A stretch of DNA of 42,972 bases from Syntrophomonadaceae bacterium (GTDB lineage Bacteria; Bacillota; Syntrophomonadia; Syntrophomonadales; DTU052): assembly GCA_012728655.1 (NCBI GenBank), contig JAAYEQ010000004.1:1-42972 (forward strand), read 5' to 3'. Position numbers and translations under genes: made by a program. The notes under the pieces are model-generated. The model did not search any database. It saw only the letters and a list, made by a program, of their open reading frames with translations, and was not told the DNA's origin. This document shows, piece by piece, positions 9,148 through 17,326 of this stretch (within the stretch, counting starts at the first letter, position 1; each line of letters starts with the position of its first letter).

Positions 9148-10038
9148 TTAACTCCGCCTTCCAAGGATGCTCCGTGCCAACTCTTTCAGGAACCAGCCTT
9201 CCTCACCAAAAATGTCGAGTGACCTGACGGCCTGCTCAATGCACTCCTCTGCCATCTCTTTCGCTCGGGACAAACCGAAAACAGACACGTAGGTGGCTTT
9301 GTTGCCGGCGGCATCACTGCCCGCTCTCTTGCCGGTGACCTTTTCGTCCCCTTCCACATCCAGTATGTCATCGGTGATCTGAAAAGCCAGACCGAGATGA
9401 TCGGCAAACTCTTCCAATGCTTGCAGTTGTTCTTCACCGGCTCCGGAAAGAATGGCTCCGGATTTCAAGGACGCCTTAATCAGCGCCCCCGTTTTTTTCC
9501 GGTGCATGTTCCGCAGAGTGGTACCGTCAACGATTTTGTTTTCCGACTCCAGGTCAATTACCTGTCCGGCTATCATGCCCTGACTGCCGGTGGCCGCGGC
9601 CAGCTCGATCCAGGCCCGCAGGACGTTTTCCTTGGGCAGCGAGGAATCCTGAAGCATGTACGCGGACAGCTCGAAAGCGCGTGCCAAAAGAGCATCACCT
9701 GCCAGTATGGCCATCGCTTCTCCAAATACTTTGTGGCAGGTGGGCTTGCCCCGGCGCAGGTCGTCATCGTCCATTGCCGGGAGATCGTCGTGGACCAGGG
9801 AAAAACAGTGAATCAACTCCACCGCACAGGCCAGAGGCAAAACCTTCTCCATATCCATGCCCCCCAGTCTGGCGCCTTCCATTACCAGTATGGGGCGCAG
9901 GCGCTTTCCCCCGTTGAGAACCGCATAACGCATGGCCTGATGAATGGTGACCGGTTCGGTTTCGCTGCCCGGAAGCAATTCCTCCAGGGCGGACTCAACC
10001 TTTTTCTTTCTTGCGTTCATCTCCTGCTGAAAATCCAT
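9148..10038 (-). CDS. ispA: Short-chain polyprenyl (farnesyl/geranylgeranyl) diphosphate synthase
   Basis: 296 aa, typical for bacterial IspA. The first aspartate-rich motif is DDLPAMD at residues 84-90, preceded by LIHCFSLVH, and the second is ITDDILD in the C-terminal half; KRLRP (45-49) is also present. It condenses IPP with allylic diphosphates in the cytoplasm to make FPP for undecaprenyl and quinone synthesis. ATG start with AAAGGAG upstream. The usual xseA/xseB/dxs neighbours are absent, so it stands alone, convergent with glcF. A GGAAGGCG/CGCCTTCC inverted repeat overlaps its stop codon. Confidence 0.94.
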   Translation of the reverse strand: MDFQQEMNARKKKVESALEELLPGSETEPVTIHQAMRYAVLNGGKRLRPILVMEGARLGGMDMEKVLPLACAVELIHCFSLVHDDLPAMDDDDLRRGKPTCHKVFGEAMAILAGDALLARAFELSAYMLQDSSLPKENVLRAWIELAAATGSQGMIAGQVIDLESENKIVDGTTLRNMHRKKTGALIKASLKSGAILSGAGEEQLQALEEFADHLGLAFQITDDILDVEGDEKVTGKRAGSDAAGNKATYVSVFGLSRAKEMAEECIEQAVRSLDIFGEEGWFLKELARSILGRRS

Positions 10039-10201
10039 AAACTACTCCTTTACAGATCAATCCGCGGTAAAGGCAGAAATCTTCATAAAACGATTCCATA
10101 GGTCTGGGTACAATTAAACTATAACTTGATTGTTTCCAAAACACCAGAAAAACAATTACCAGGCCGATTAGGCCTTTTAACTGCATACCCCTGATCGAAT
10201 T

Positions 10202-10217
10202 TGGCACAGGTAATGCC
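10202..10217 (+). promoter_or_regulatory. Candidate sigma54 promoter upstream of activator 1
   Basis: TGGCAC-AGGTA-ATGCC has a perfect -24 element and the required GG-N10-GC spacing, but the -12 element is ATGCC rather than TTGCA. It would leave a leader of about 150 nt and may permit self-activation. A sigma70 promoter lies closer to the gene, so its use is uncertain. Confidence 0.4.
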
Positions 10218-10305
10218 TCCACCTTAAGTGTGCACGCTGGTGCGACCGTGGTATCCCCATAATTTTGTGCAATAATGACATAGCTGGCTCAAATCCTGAC
10301 TCATA

Positions 10306-10334
10306 TTGTGTCGATTTGAATCTAGCGTTATACT
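10306..10334 (+). promoter_or_regulatory. Sigma70-type promoter for activator 1
   Basis: TTGTGT (10306-10311), a 17-bp spacer and TATACT (10329-10334). The predicted start is about 40 nt before the ATG at 10381, which also shows that the earlier in-frame TTG/ATG codons around 10306 are not used. Confidence 0.6.
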
Positions 10335-10380
10335 GAAATCATCAAGGGAGCAAGTACGGTGGTCAATTAAGGAGGAAACC

Positions 10381-12324
10381 ATGAACAGGAAGGAACTGCG
10401 CCGCAGGTGGGAGGAACTCCATCACAATCCCCGGGCTCGTGAAACATTGCGGCCGGAGATCCGGGACTCGTGGGAAAGAAGCTTTCAATACCGTGTCAAC
10501 CCCTACCTGAAGGAAAACCCCCATGTGCTTGACGGTTCCAGTTTCAAACAAGCCCTGGAAAATGCCGCTCACCTGATTGAAACCTCGCTGCCGGTAATGA
10601 ATACCCTTTCCGAATTCGTGGCGGGAACCGGTTTTATAGTATTATTGACCGACGCCAATCACTGCCTGTTAAAAATCTTGGGAGACGACGAAATCGTTAA
10701 ATGGGCCAACCGGGGTTTCCTGGTTGAAGGTTCCATGTGGTCGGAAGATCTGGTCGGGACTAACGGCTGTGCCCTCAGCATCGCCCTGGCCCGCCCCATC
10801 TCGGTTTACGGTTATGAACACTTCACGCTCTTTTCTCATATTGCAACGAGCTCTTTTGCTCCCATTATTGATCAGGGCAAGATTATCGGCAGCCTGGGGA
10901 TGGTTGCTCCTTACGACAAAGTAAGCCACCACTCGCTGGGTATGGTGGTCGCTTCCGTAATGCATATTCAATCGAAAATGAATCTGGAGCGTACTACCCG
11001 TTACCACGAAGTAATCATGGAATCCATGTCCGAAGGAGTAATGGTCGTCGACTACAATGGCATAATAACCTATATGAACGGCAATTGTGCCCGCTTTCTC
11101 CAGCAGGAGAATCAGGCGGTTATCGGGCGCAATATATACGACCTGCTGGGCCATACCCCGGATAACCAGTACTTTATCAATATCGTCACCCAGGGCCGGG
11201 TGATTACCGATGAAACGGTTCTGCTTACCATAGGCAAAGACAGGATTCAGTGTAACATCACCTGCAGTCCTCTCAACAATCCCGACCCATCCAACGGCGG
11301 GACCGTCGTTATTATCCGTGAAATCCAGCGTATAAACCGGCTGGTGCGCAACTGGATCGGCGGGGGAGCCAAAATGACCTTCCAGGATATTGTCGGGGTC
11401 AATCCCAAGTTTCAGCAGGTTATCAACATCGCCAAAGCCGCCGCCTCTTCATCGTCCAACGTCCTGTTGTTGGGTGAAAGCGGTACGGGCAAGGATATCA
11501 TTGCCCAGGCCATGCACAATGCCAGCCCGCGGCGAAACAATCCTTTTCTGGCCATAAACTGCGCCGCCCTGCCCCGGGAACTTATTGCCAGCGAGCTCTT
11601 CGGTTACGAGGAAGGAGCCTTTACCGGAGCAAAAAAAGGAGGCAATATCGGCAAATTCGAATTGGCCGACCAGGGTACGATCTTCCTCGATGAAATCGGG
11701 GACATGCCTTTGGACCTGCAGGCATCCCTCCTCCGGGTGCTGGAAGAGAAAAGCGTGCTGCGTCTGGGCGGCAATAAACTCATTCCGGTCAACGTCCGGG
11801 TCATTGCCGCCACCAATAAAGACCTGGACCTGGAAATCAGCCGCAATCGCTTTCGCCGTGATCTGTACTACCGGCTGGGAGTCATCAGGATTACCATACC
11901 TCCATTGCGAGAACGCCCTGAGGATATCCGGCTGCTGGCCGAACATATCACGGAAAGCATATGCAGACGCATCAACAAACCGCCTATGAAACTGGCTCCC
12001 GAGGTCATCGACGCGTTTTTGAAGTACGATTGGCCGGGGAACGTCAGAGAGATGCAAAACGTGCTGGAAGGGGCCATTCAGTTGGCAGAGGGGCCGTTGA
12101 TCACCTACGACCTGGTCAAGGATTACTTCAATCAATCGGGCAACCGGATTTCGGAAACACTGATCAAAGCAGAGAATGAAAACCTTACAATATCGGCGAT
12201 GGAAAAACAGATGATCGAAAGTTATCTGGAAAAATACAAATACAACAAGACCGAAGCCGCCAAAGCCCTGGGAATGTCACGCCGTACCCTGTACCGCCGT
12301 TTGAAAGAGTACAATCTTTTGTAA
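10381..12324 (+). CDS. Sigma54-dependent transcriptional activator 1 (GAF-PAS-AAA-Fis)
   Basis: 647 aa bacterial enhancer-binding protein. Order: a short N-terminal RDSWxRS..VNPY segment (~28-43), a GAF-like sensory domain (~60-200), a PAS domain (~210-310), the sigma54 AAA+ domain with Walker A GESGTGK at 365-371 and the sigma54-contact loop GAFTGA at 412-417, and a Fis-type helix-turn-helix at the C-terminus (TEAAKALGMSRRTLYRRL). The order resembles AcoR-type regulators that sense a metabolite in the N-terminal part. It uses ATP hydrolysis to open sigma54 promoters. The ATG at 10381 has AAGGAGG at ideal spacing. Neighbouring sigma54 promoters before beta-oxidation genes suggest fatty acids or acyl-CoA as signal; that is inference. 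A strong terminator follows. Confidence 0.93.
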   Translation: MNRKELRRRWEELHHNPRARETLRPEIRDSWERSFQYRVNPYLKENPHVLDGSSFKQALENAAHLIETSLPVMNTLSEFVAGTGFIVLLTDANHCLLKILGDDEIVKWANRGFLVEGSMWSEDLVGTNGCALSIALARPISVYGYEHFTLFSHIATSSFAPIIDQGKIIGSLGMVAPYDKVSHHSLGMVVASVMHIQSKMNLERTTRYHEVIMESMSEGVMVVDYNGIITYMNGNCARFLQQENQAVIGRNIYDLLGHTPDNQYFINIVTQGRVITDETVLLTIGKDRIQCNITCSPLNNPDPSNGGTVVIIREIQRINRLVRNWIGGGAKMTFQDIVGVNPKFQQVINIAKAAASSSSNVLLLGESGTGKDIIAQAMHNASPRRNNPFLAINCAALPRELIASELFGYEEGAFTGAKKGGNIGKFELADQGTIFLDEIGDMPLDLQASLLRVLEEKSVLRLGGNKLIPVNVRVIAATNKDLDLEISRNRFRRDLYYRLGVIRITIPPLRERPEDIRLLAEHITESICRRINKPPMKLAPEVIDAFLKYDWPGNVREMQNVLEGAIQLAEGPLITYDLVKDYFNQSGNRISETLIKAENENLTISAMEKQMIESYLEKYKYNKTEAAKALGMSRRTLYRRLKEYNLL

Positions 12325-12388
12325 ATACAACGAACCATTATGCATCGTTGTTGTAAACGTTGTCAATAATTGACTGCTCGAACCGAGC

Positions 12389-12430
12389 AAACTGGACCGG
12401 GCAGAACACTTTCTGCCCGGTCCAGTTTTT
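12389..12430 (+). terminator. Rho-independent terminator of activator 1
   Basis: A 16-bp perfect stem (AAACTGGACCGGGCAG / CTGCCCGGTCCAGTTT) with an 8-nt apex ends in TTTTT. Two smaller hairpins (ACAACGA/TCGTTGT at 12327-12351 and TGCTCG/CGAGCA at about 12374-12388) precede it. Confidence 0.93.
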
Positions 12431-12542
12431 CTCTGAAGGTAAGTATTAAAGCCCCATCCCCCTAAAGCAAAGAAGTAGGGGGTTGGAATAACTGTGGTTC
12501 TAAAGGCAGGTACTACGGCCTAAGTTCCGTCCCGCGGTTGAT

Positions 12543-12573
12543 TTGCTTGTCGCAGTTCCTGTAAAAGTATACT
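12543..12573 (+). promoter_or_regulatory. Candidate promoter of the MBL hydrolase gene
   Basis: TATACT at 12568-12573 forms a good -10; TTGCTT (12543-12548) with 19 bp or TTGTCG (12547-12552) with 15 bp may serve as -35. The start lies about 20 nt before the AAGGAGG at 12584-12590. Between 12431 and 12540 a CCCCCTA/TAGGGGG hairpin of unknown role is seen. Confidence 0.45.
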
Positions 12574-12599
12574 ATTTATTTATAAGGAGGTAAGCTTGC

Positions 12600-13565
12600 A
12601 TGTTTGATACTATTCGCCCCGGACTTTTTCGACTGGAGATTCCTTTACCGGGCAATCCCCTGAAAGCAGTAAATTCATATGTCTTTAAGGCCCCGGACCG
12701 GAATCTAATCGTGGATACCGGAATGAACCGCCCGGAATGCCTGGAAGCCATGATGAACGGGCTCAGAGAACTGGATATTGACCTTTCCAAAACCGACTTG
12801 TTCATAACCCATATGCACGCCGATCATTCGGGTTTGATAAGCCATCTGGCCACGGAAACCTCCAGGGTTTTCTGCAGTCAAGCGGACGCCGATATCATAA
12901 ACTCAAAAGACAATTGGCGCCCCATGCTGCTTTTCGCCAACCGCAGCGGGTTTCCCCACGATGAGGAAGCGATAAGACAGCATCCGGGATTCAAATACGG
13001 TGTCCGTGAAATAATCGACTTCACCATCGTAAAGGACGGAGACACCATCAACATCGGTGAATACACCTTCCAGTGCATCTCCACCCCCGGACATACCCCG
13101 GGTCATGTCTGCCTGTATGAGCCGAATCAAAAAATCCTGCTTTCCGGAGATCACATTCTGGGGAAGATTACGCCCAATATCTCCTTGTTTGCCGATGACC
13201 GGAATCCGTTGGACGAGTACCTGCAAAGCCTTGATAAAACCTACGCCCTGGAGGTGGAACAAGTGCTGCCGGCGCACCGCCAGATCTTTACCGATTGCCG
13301 GGGCAGGATCAACCAGTTAAGAGAACACCACAATCGACGGGCGGCGGCCATCCTGAACGTTCTGGAAAAGGGACCCCAGAATGCGTTTGAGATCGCCTCG
13401 CAACTTAAATGGGATCTGAGTTATGAACACTGGGATCAGTTCCCCATCTCCCAGAAGTGGTTTGCTACCGGTGAGGTAATCGCCCATCTGAAATACCTGG
13501 AAGCCCTGGGTAAGGTTAAACATAATCAGAGTTCATATGAGATTAAGTATTACTTAACTGCATAA
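12600..13565 (+). CDS. MBL-fold metallo-hydrolase with C-terminal winged helix
   Basis: 321 aa. The metal-binding motif HMHADH is at residues 71-76, with later ligands in the STPGHTPGH and LLSGDHILG segments, giving a di-metal hydrolase of the glyoxalase II/RNase Z-like superfamily. The last ~90 residues, after HNRRAAAILNVLEKGPQNAFEIA, resemble the winged-helix tail seen in LACTB2-type and related MBL proteins. A thioesterase or nucleic-acid role is possible; neither can be settled here. ATG start with AAGGAGG 9 nt upstream. It sits between a sigma54 activator and an MCP-like protein. Confidence 0.85.
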   Translation: MFDTIRPGLFRLEIPLPGNPLKAVNSYVFKAPDRNLIVDTGMNRPECLEAMMNGLRELDIDLSKTDLFITHMHADHSGLISHLATETSRVFCSQADADIINSKDNWRPMLLFANRSGFPHDEEAIRQHPGFKYGVREIIDFTIVKDGDTINIGEYTFQCISTPGHTPGHVCLYEPNQKILLSGDHILGKITPNISLFADDRNPLDEYLQSLDKTYALEVEQVLPAHRQIFTDCRGRINQLREHHNRRAAAILNVLEKGPQNAFEIASQLKWDLSYEHWDQFPISQKWFATGEVIAHLKYLEALGKVKHNQSSYEIKYYLTA

Positions 13566-13732
13566 GCGGGTTTCACAACTCGGCAGGCGTTCATTCGACA
13601 AAGTTAAGAACCGTCTCCTTATCTCCGGTTATATGGTTTAAATCGAATATTCTTTATTATCAACTGAAAGTCATTCTTTCAAAAATTTAGTCTAGAAAAC
13701 TTACAAATTCTATTAATTAACGTTGGATAATC

Positions 13733-13741
13733 TGTTATAAT
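13733..13741 (+). promoter_or_regulatory. Extended -10 promoter of the MCP-like gene
   Basis: TGTTATAAT is a TG-extended perfect -10 (hexamer 13736-13741) in a very AT-rich stretch. The -35 (TTAATT) is weak. It is 76 bp before the TTG start. Confidence 0.55.
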
Positions 13742-13816
13742 TTCCTAAAGCAGTCCCATAATGCATGAAGATTTTTCACATTTGCCGAGAATACCACACC
13801 AAAGGAGAGGTTCAGT

Positions 13817-14986
13817 TTGGATTGTTTAACCTACAGTGATTTGAAAGCATTTGAAAGGCTCGCCCCTTATCTGGTAGAAACCTACGAACAAGGTGTTATT
13901 TTTCTCATTTCCGATCTGGAAAAGACGGTAGCAAAATACCACTCCAAGAATTTTGACCTGCCGGTGATGAAAGTCGGTGCTCCCCTGGAGAAAGAAGGGA
14001 TGGCGGATACCTGTATCCAGCAAAAAAAGCCGGTAAGCATGGATTTCGTAAGGGCCAAGTACGGAGTACGCGTTCACGCCGAAGTGCTCCCGATATTCGA
14101 TGATGAACAGCCCGAAAGCATCGTGGGCACCCTCAGCATTATTTATCCGGCGGAACCGGTTGTGGCTCGGGCGTTTCCCTACCTCGCCCCCATGCTTTCC
14201 GAGATGTTCCCTGAGGGCGCCTTTATATATATGACCGGTCGTCACCGTTACAGCCACCGCCAGGCATCGGCAAAGTTTGATATGCCGGATATACAGTTGG
14301 AAGCGCCAATTCCGGAGGGCAGTATTCCCTGGGAGGTGCTCAATACTCAAAGACCGGTGTCGCGCGAGTTGGATCCGAGCCAGTACGGGGTTCCGGTTCT
14401 GGTGATGAGCTATCCCCTGTTCGAAGAAGACAGCGACGGCAAACAAAAGCTTACGGGTACTTTCGGACTGGCGTTGCCGAAAACCACAGCCCTTAAACTC
14501 CGTGAGATGTCCAACAACTTGACTCAGGCCCTGGAAGAAATCGCGGGGGTGGTTCAAGAGGTTGCCGCTTCGGCAACGGAAGTCGCCTCCAGCTACAATA
14601 AGGTCGATTCCAATATCAGTGCCGTACATACGCTCTCCAATAACATCAACGAGGTTATGGGCTTTATTAAACAAATAGCGGATGAAACGAAAATGTTGGG
14701 GCTGAATGCGGCCATAGAAGCCGCCCGAGCCGGAGATACCGGCCGGGGATTCGGGGTGGTTGCGGAGGAGATCCGCAAGCTGTCCGATGACTCCAGGCAA
14801 ACAGTTGAAAAAATACGCGATTACACCCGTGAAATTAACGATAAGCTCGAGGAAACCTCATCCTTATCCGAAGCATCAGTCCGCATCAGCGAAGAACAGG
14901 CGGCTGCTACCCAGGAATTGAATGCGAGCATAGAAGAAATCCTGGCCCTGGCTCAGGAACTGGATGCGATATCGAGGATTGTCTAA
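13817..14986 (+). CDS. Soluble MCP-type signalling protein with duplicated sensor module
   Basis: 389 aa. The C-terminal half (~235-389) is a methyl-accepting chemotaxis signalling domain containing the CheA/CheW-contact hairpin tip ([23 protein letters not shown] begins at 284, split here into parts) and [10 protein letters not shown]. There is no transmembrane segment and no HAMP, so it is cytoplasmic. The N-terminal half is made of two similar ~90-residue modules (about 25-112 and 133-222), sharing [48 protein letters not shown] and [18 protein letters not shown]. The signalling domain is short compared with classical MCPs. Start is a TTG with AAAGGAGAGG 6 nt upstream. Probable role: cytoplasmic sensing feeding chemotaxis or another Che-like pathway; ligand unknown. 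Confidence 0.88.
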   Translation: MDCLTYSDLKAFERLAPYLVETYEQGVIFLISDLEKTVAKYHSKNFDLPVMKVGAPLEKEGMADTCIQQKKPVSMDFVRAKYGVRVHAEVLPIFDDEQPESIVGTLSIIYPAEPVVARAFPYLAPMLSEMFPEGAFIYMTGRHRYSHRQASAKFDMPDIQLEAPIPEGSIPWEVLNTQRPVSRELDPSQYGVPVLVMSYPLFEEDSDGKQKLTGTFGLALPKTTALKLREMSNNLTQALEEIAGVVQEVAASATEVASSYNKVDSNISAVHTLSNNINEVMGFIKQIADETKMLGLNAAIEAARAGDTGRGFGVVAEEIRKLSDDSRQTVEKIRDYTREINDKLEETSSLSEASVRISEEQAAATQELNASIEEILALAQELDAISRIV

Positions 14987-15026
14987 AGCGGCTGTTTCCA
15001 AAACCTCTCCGGATATGACCAAACAA

Positions 15027-15069
15027 GATCTCCCGGCAGCCACAAAAGGGATGCCGGGAGATCTTTTGT
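15027..15069 (+). terminator. Terminator of the MCP-like gene
   Basis: A 12-bp perfect stem (GATCTCCCGGCA at 15027-15038, TGCCGGGAGATC at 15052-15063) is followed by TTTTGTT. Confidence 0.9.
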
Positions 15070-15076
15070 TAACGAC

Positions 15077-15122
15077 AAAAACAAGGCACCTGTACCCCGA
15101 AAATCACAGGTGCCTTGTTTTA
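15077..15122 (-). terminator. Terminator of acyl-CoA synthetase 1 (bidirectional)
   Basis: A 16-bp stem (AAAACAAGGCACCTGT / ACAGGTGCCTTGTTTT, from 15077 to 15121) with A- and T-runs built into the base of the stem, so it can work in both directions. It lies 13 bp past the synthetase stop codon. Confidence 0.9.
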
Positions 15123-15134
15123 ATTCGAATTACT

Positions 15135-16814
15135 TTATTTCTTTTTCTGTTTGGCGATCTCCTCATCGCGCAGGATCCTGCGCAAGGCTTTACCGGTAGT
15201 TGTTCTCGGCAGCGGCTCGGTCCGAAACTCGATCAATTTTGGGACCTTGTAGGGAGCCAGGTGTTCCCGGCAGAAGGCGATCAGTTCTTCTGCGGTTACG
15301 TCTTCGACTCCCGGTTTAAGCTGAACGAATGCTTTGACCGTTTCACCGCGGTATTCGTCAGGTACACCAACAGCCATTGCATCGGCAACTTTCGGATGTT
15401 TAACCAGCACTTCATCAATTTCGCGCGGATAGATATTGAATCCACCGGCGATTATCATATCCTTGGTACGGTCCACGATATAAACATAGCCATCTTCGTC
15501 CATGTAGGCAACGTCACCGCTTTTAAGCCAGCCGTCCTCAGTGAACACCTTGGCTGTTTCTTCCGGATTCCTCCAGTACTCCTTCATGACATAAGGACTC
15601 TTCATCCAGATCTCTCCCGGCTGTCCTAGAGGAACGTCGTTACCGTTTTCATCTACCAGGCGGAGCTCCACGTCAGTATAGGGAACCCCGCAACTGCCGG
15701 GTCTGAAGGCGTTGTAGGGAGTGCTAATAGCGAGAGCCGTGGTTTCACTCATTCCATATCCTTCATGGAAGGAAAAGTCCAATTCGCGGCATTTCTTGAT
15801 TAGTTCCAATGGAGCCGGAGCCGCACCGGTTCCGGTATAAAGGATTTTTTCGTGCCAGTCGATTTCGTTGACCCGGGGGTGATAGAACAGCGCCTGGATC
15901 ATAGTGGGGACACACGGCCAGTAGGTAATGGTATCAAATTTATTAAGGACGTCGAACATCTCATCTACATCAAATCTGGGAAGGATTATCATGGTGCCGA
16001 CACACCAAGCAGCCCAACAGAGGCAGCAGATCTCACCGTACACATGCGAGAAGGGCAAGACACTTAATACGCTCATTTTTTCCAGGGGAACATGGTCCAC
16101 ACAGGCCTGGCTCCAGAGAACGCAACTCATCGTACCGGCAATTATGTTATACTGGGTCAATACCGCGCCTTTGGGAATACCGGTAGTTCCGCCGGTGTAC
16201 TGGATCACCGCCGGATCATCCCATTTGATGTCGACAAGGGGCGGGGCCCATCGCCTGTCAGTTTCCAGTAACTGCGAGAAGTGCAGCCACCCTTCTTCCA
16301 ATCCCAGCTCTTCCGGGGTGCTGACCGGAGTATTCAGCATGAAGTCAGAGAGTTTGGTTATGATAACGAGAGGGATTTTAAATTCCTGGTTAAGTTCTTT
16401 TAATACCGGAACCAATTGATCATAGGCAATTACGCAGCTCAGATCGGCGTCATTAAAAAGGTATCTTAACTCTTCCTTAGTGTACAGGGGATTGAGGTTA
16501 ACGACTACTGCCCCCGCCATGAGAGTGGCCCAGTAAGCAATGACGAACTGAGGACAATTGGGCATCAGTAAACCTATCCGATCACCCTTTTTTATCCCCT
16601 TTTCCACAAAAACATTTGCCAGGCGGCAAACTTTTCGATATAGCTCGCGATAGGTCATTTCCGCACCATAAAACCAGGTAGCGACCTTGTCAGGATGGTA
16701 CGCCGCGGCGTCGCGGAAGATATAATACGCGAATGTTTTTGGATAATTGATGGTCTTTTGTGCCTTCCAGTTGTATGACTTAGTCCAAAAACGGGTTTCG
16801 TAAATAGATGACAT
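15135..16814 (-). CDS. Long-chain fatty acid--CoA ligase (acyl-CoA synthetase 1)
   Basis: 559 aa adenylate-forming enzyme that activates a fatty acid with ATP and CoA, releasing AMP and PPi. The AMP-binding P-loop YTGGTTGIPKG is at 206-216, EGYGMSET and the YIVDRTKDMIIAGGFNIYPREID hinge region follow, and the catalytic lysine lies in PRTTTGKALRR near the C-terminus. No signal peptide. ATG start with TTGGAGG upstream. A sigma54 promoter lies about 195 bp before the start, and the divergent gene encodes a sigma54 activator, so local control is very likely. Chain length preference cannot be told from sequence; medium- or long-chain acids are most likely given the FadNAE-type genes nearby. Confidence 0.93.
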   Translation of the reverse strand: MSSIYETRFWTKSYNWKAQKTINYPKTFAYYIFRDAAAYHPDKVATWFYGAEMTYRELYRKVCRLANVFVEKGIKKGDRIGLLMPNCPQFVIAYWATLMAGAVVVNLNPLYTKEELRYLFNDADLSCVIAYDQLVPVLKELNQEFKIPLVIITKLSDFMLNTPVSTPEELGLEEGWLHFSQLLETDRRWAPPLVDIKWDDPAVIQYTGGTTGIPKGAVLTQYNIIAGTMSCVLWSQACVDHVPLEKMSVLSVLPFSHVYGEICCLCWAAWCVGTMIILPRFDVDEMFDVLNKFDTITYWPCVPTMIQALFYHPRVNEIDWHEKILYTGTGAAPAPLELIKKCRELDFSFHEGYGMSETTALAISTPYNAFRPGSCGVPYTDVELRLVDENGNDVPLGQPGEIWMKSPYVMKEYWRNPEETAKVFTEDGWLKSGDVAYMDEDGYVYIVDRTKDMIIAGGFNIYPREIDEVLVKHPKVADAMAVGVPDEYRGETVKAFVQLKPGVEDVTAEELIAFCREHLAPYKVPKLIEFRTEPLPRTTTGKALRRILRDEEIAKQKKK

Positions 16815-17008
16815 TTCGATACCTCCAACAGTAAGATATCAATAATCCCCTTGTGATAGTCTCAATGCTGCAAAAACTACGCTGAAAAACCACCTCCTTC
16901 GAACAATTTCGAGGTACGGCGGTTAACGCTTGTACCATTGCTGTGAATAGACAGGGCGCTGCGGACTCTCCTGAACAGACGAGTCCTGGTGTTCCGGATA
17001 TATTTAAA

Positions 17009-17024
17009 TGCAATTGTTATGCCA
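17009..17024 (-). promoter_or_regulatory. Sigma54 promoter of acyl-CoA synthetase 1
   Basis: On the minus strand TGGCAT-AACAA-TTGCA matches the -24/-12 consensus at all key positions (GG-N10-GC) with only C to T at the last -24 base. The predicted start is near 16998, giving a leader of about 185 nt. Confidence 0.8.
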
Positions 17025-17180
17025 AGTTTTATGACAGAATAGAATAATTGGATAACCCCGCCAAAATCCGATTTTCTGATAACAACGAATTGCCGACAGA
17101 TTCAAAATATTTATCGGTGAATCTCATTATGATACCCCGTATGCTGTTGACGGTATCGGATTGAGACCGGGACCACAACT

Positions 17181-17189
17181 GGTGTCACC
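17181..17189. promoter_or_regulatory. GGTGTCACC palindrome, possible activator site
   Basis: A perfect 9-bp palindrome about 160 bp upstream of the sigma54 promoter of the synthetase and about 140 bp before activator 2. The GGTGT core recurs upstream of the other two sigma54 promoters (25441-25495 reversed and 42931-42940). Function is inferred from position only. Confidence 0.35.
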
Positions 17190-17326
17190 CTTTGTTTGGC
17201 AATTGTATATGGGAAAGAATTACTGGCGAACTCGTTAATTAAACGGTAAAGTATCAATATGAGACTGTATCGACAATCAGAAGGAACAAGTATTTGAAAC
17301 CTGCGTCGCAGAAAAGGGGTGCAGCT

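Larger units (their letters stand above)
10039..10380. other. Intergenic region between ispA and sigma54 activator 1
   Basis: This 342-bp divergent region holds no convincing gene. It contains a candidate sigma54 promoter at 10202-10217 and a sigma70-type promoter at 10306-10334, both pointing to the activator gene. A possible TATAGT -10 for ispA is seen near 10115 on the minus strand, without a clear -35. Confidence 0.6.
16815..17326. other. Regulatory region between acyl-CoA synthetase 1 and activator 2
   Basis: About 510 bp with no credible gene. It contains the sigma54 promoter at 17009-17024 for the synthetase and a GGTGTCACC palindrome at 17181-17189, which may be an activator site. 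No good sigma70 promoter for activator 2 was found; a TTAATT-17-TATGAG pair near 17237-17265 is the weak best candidate. Confidence 0.6.
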
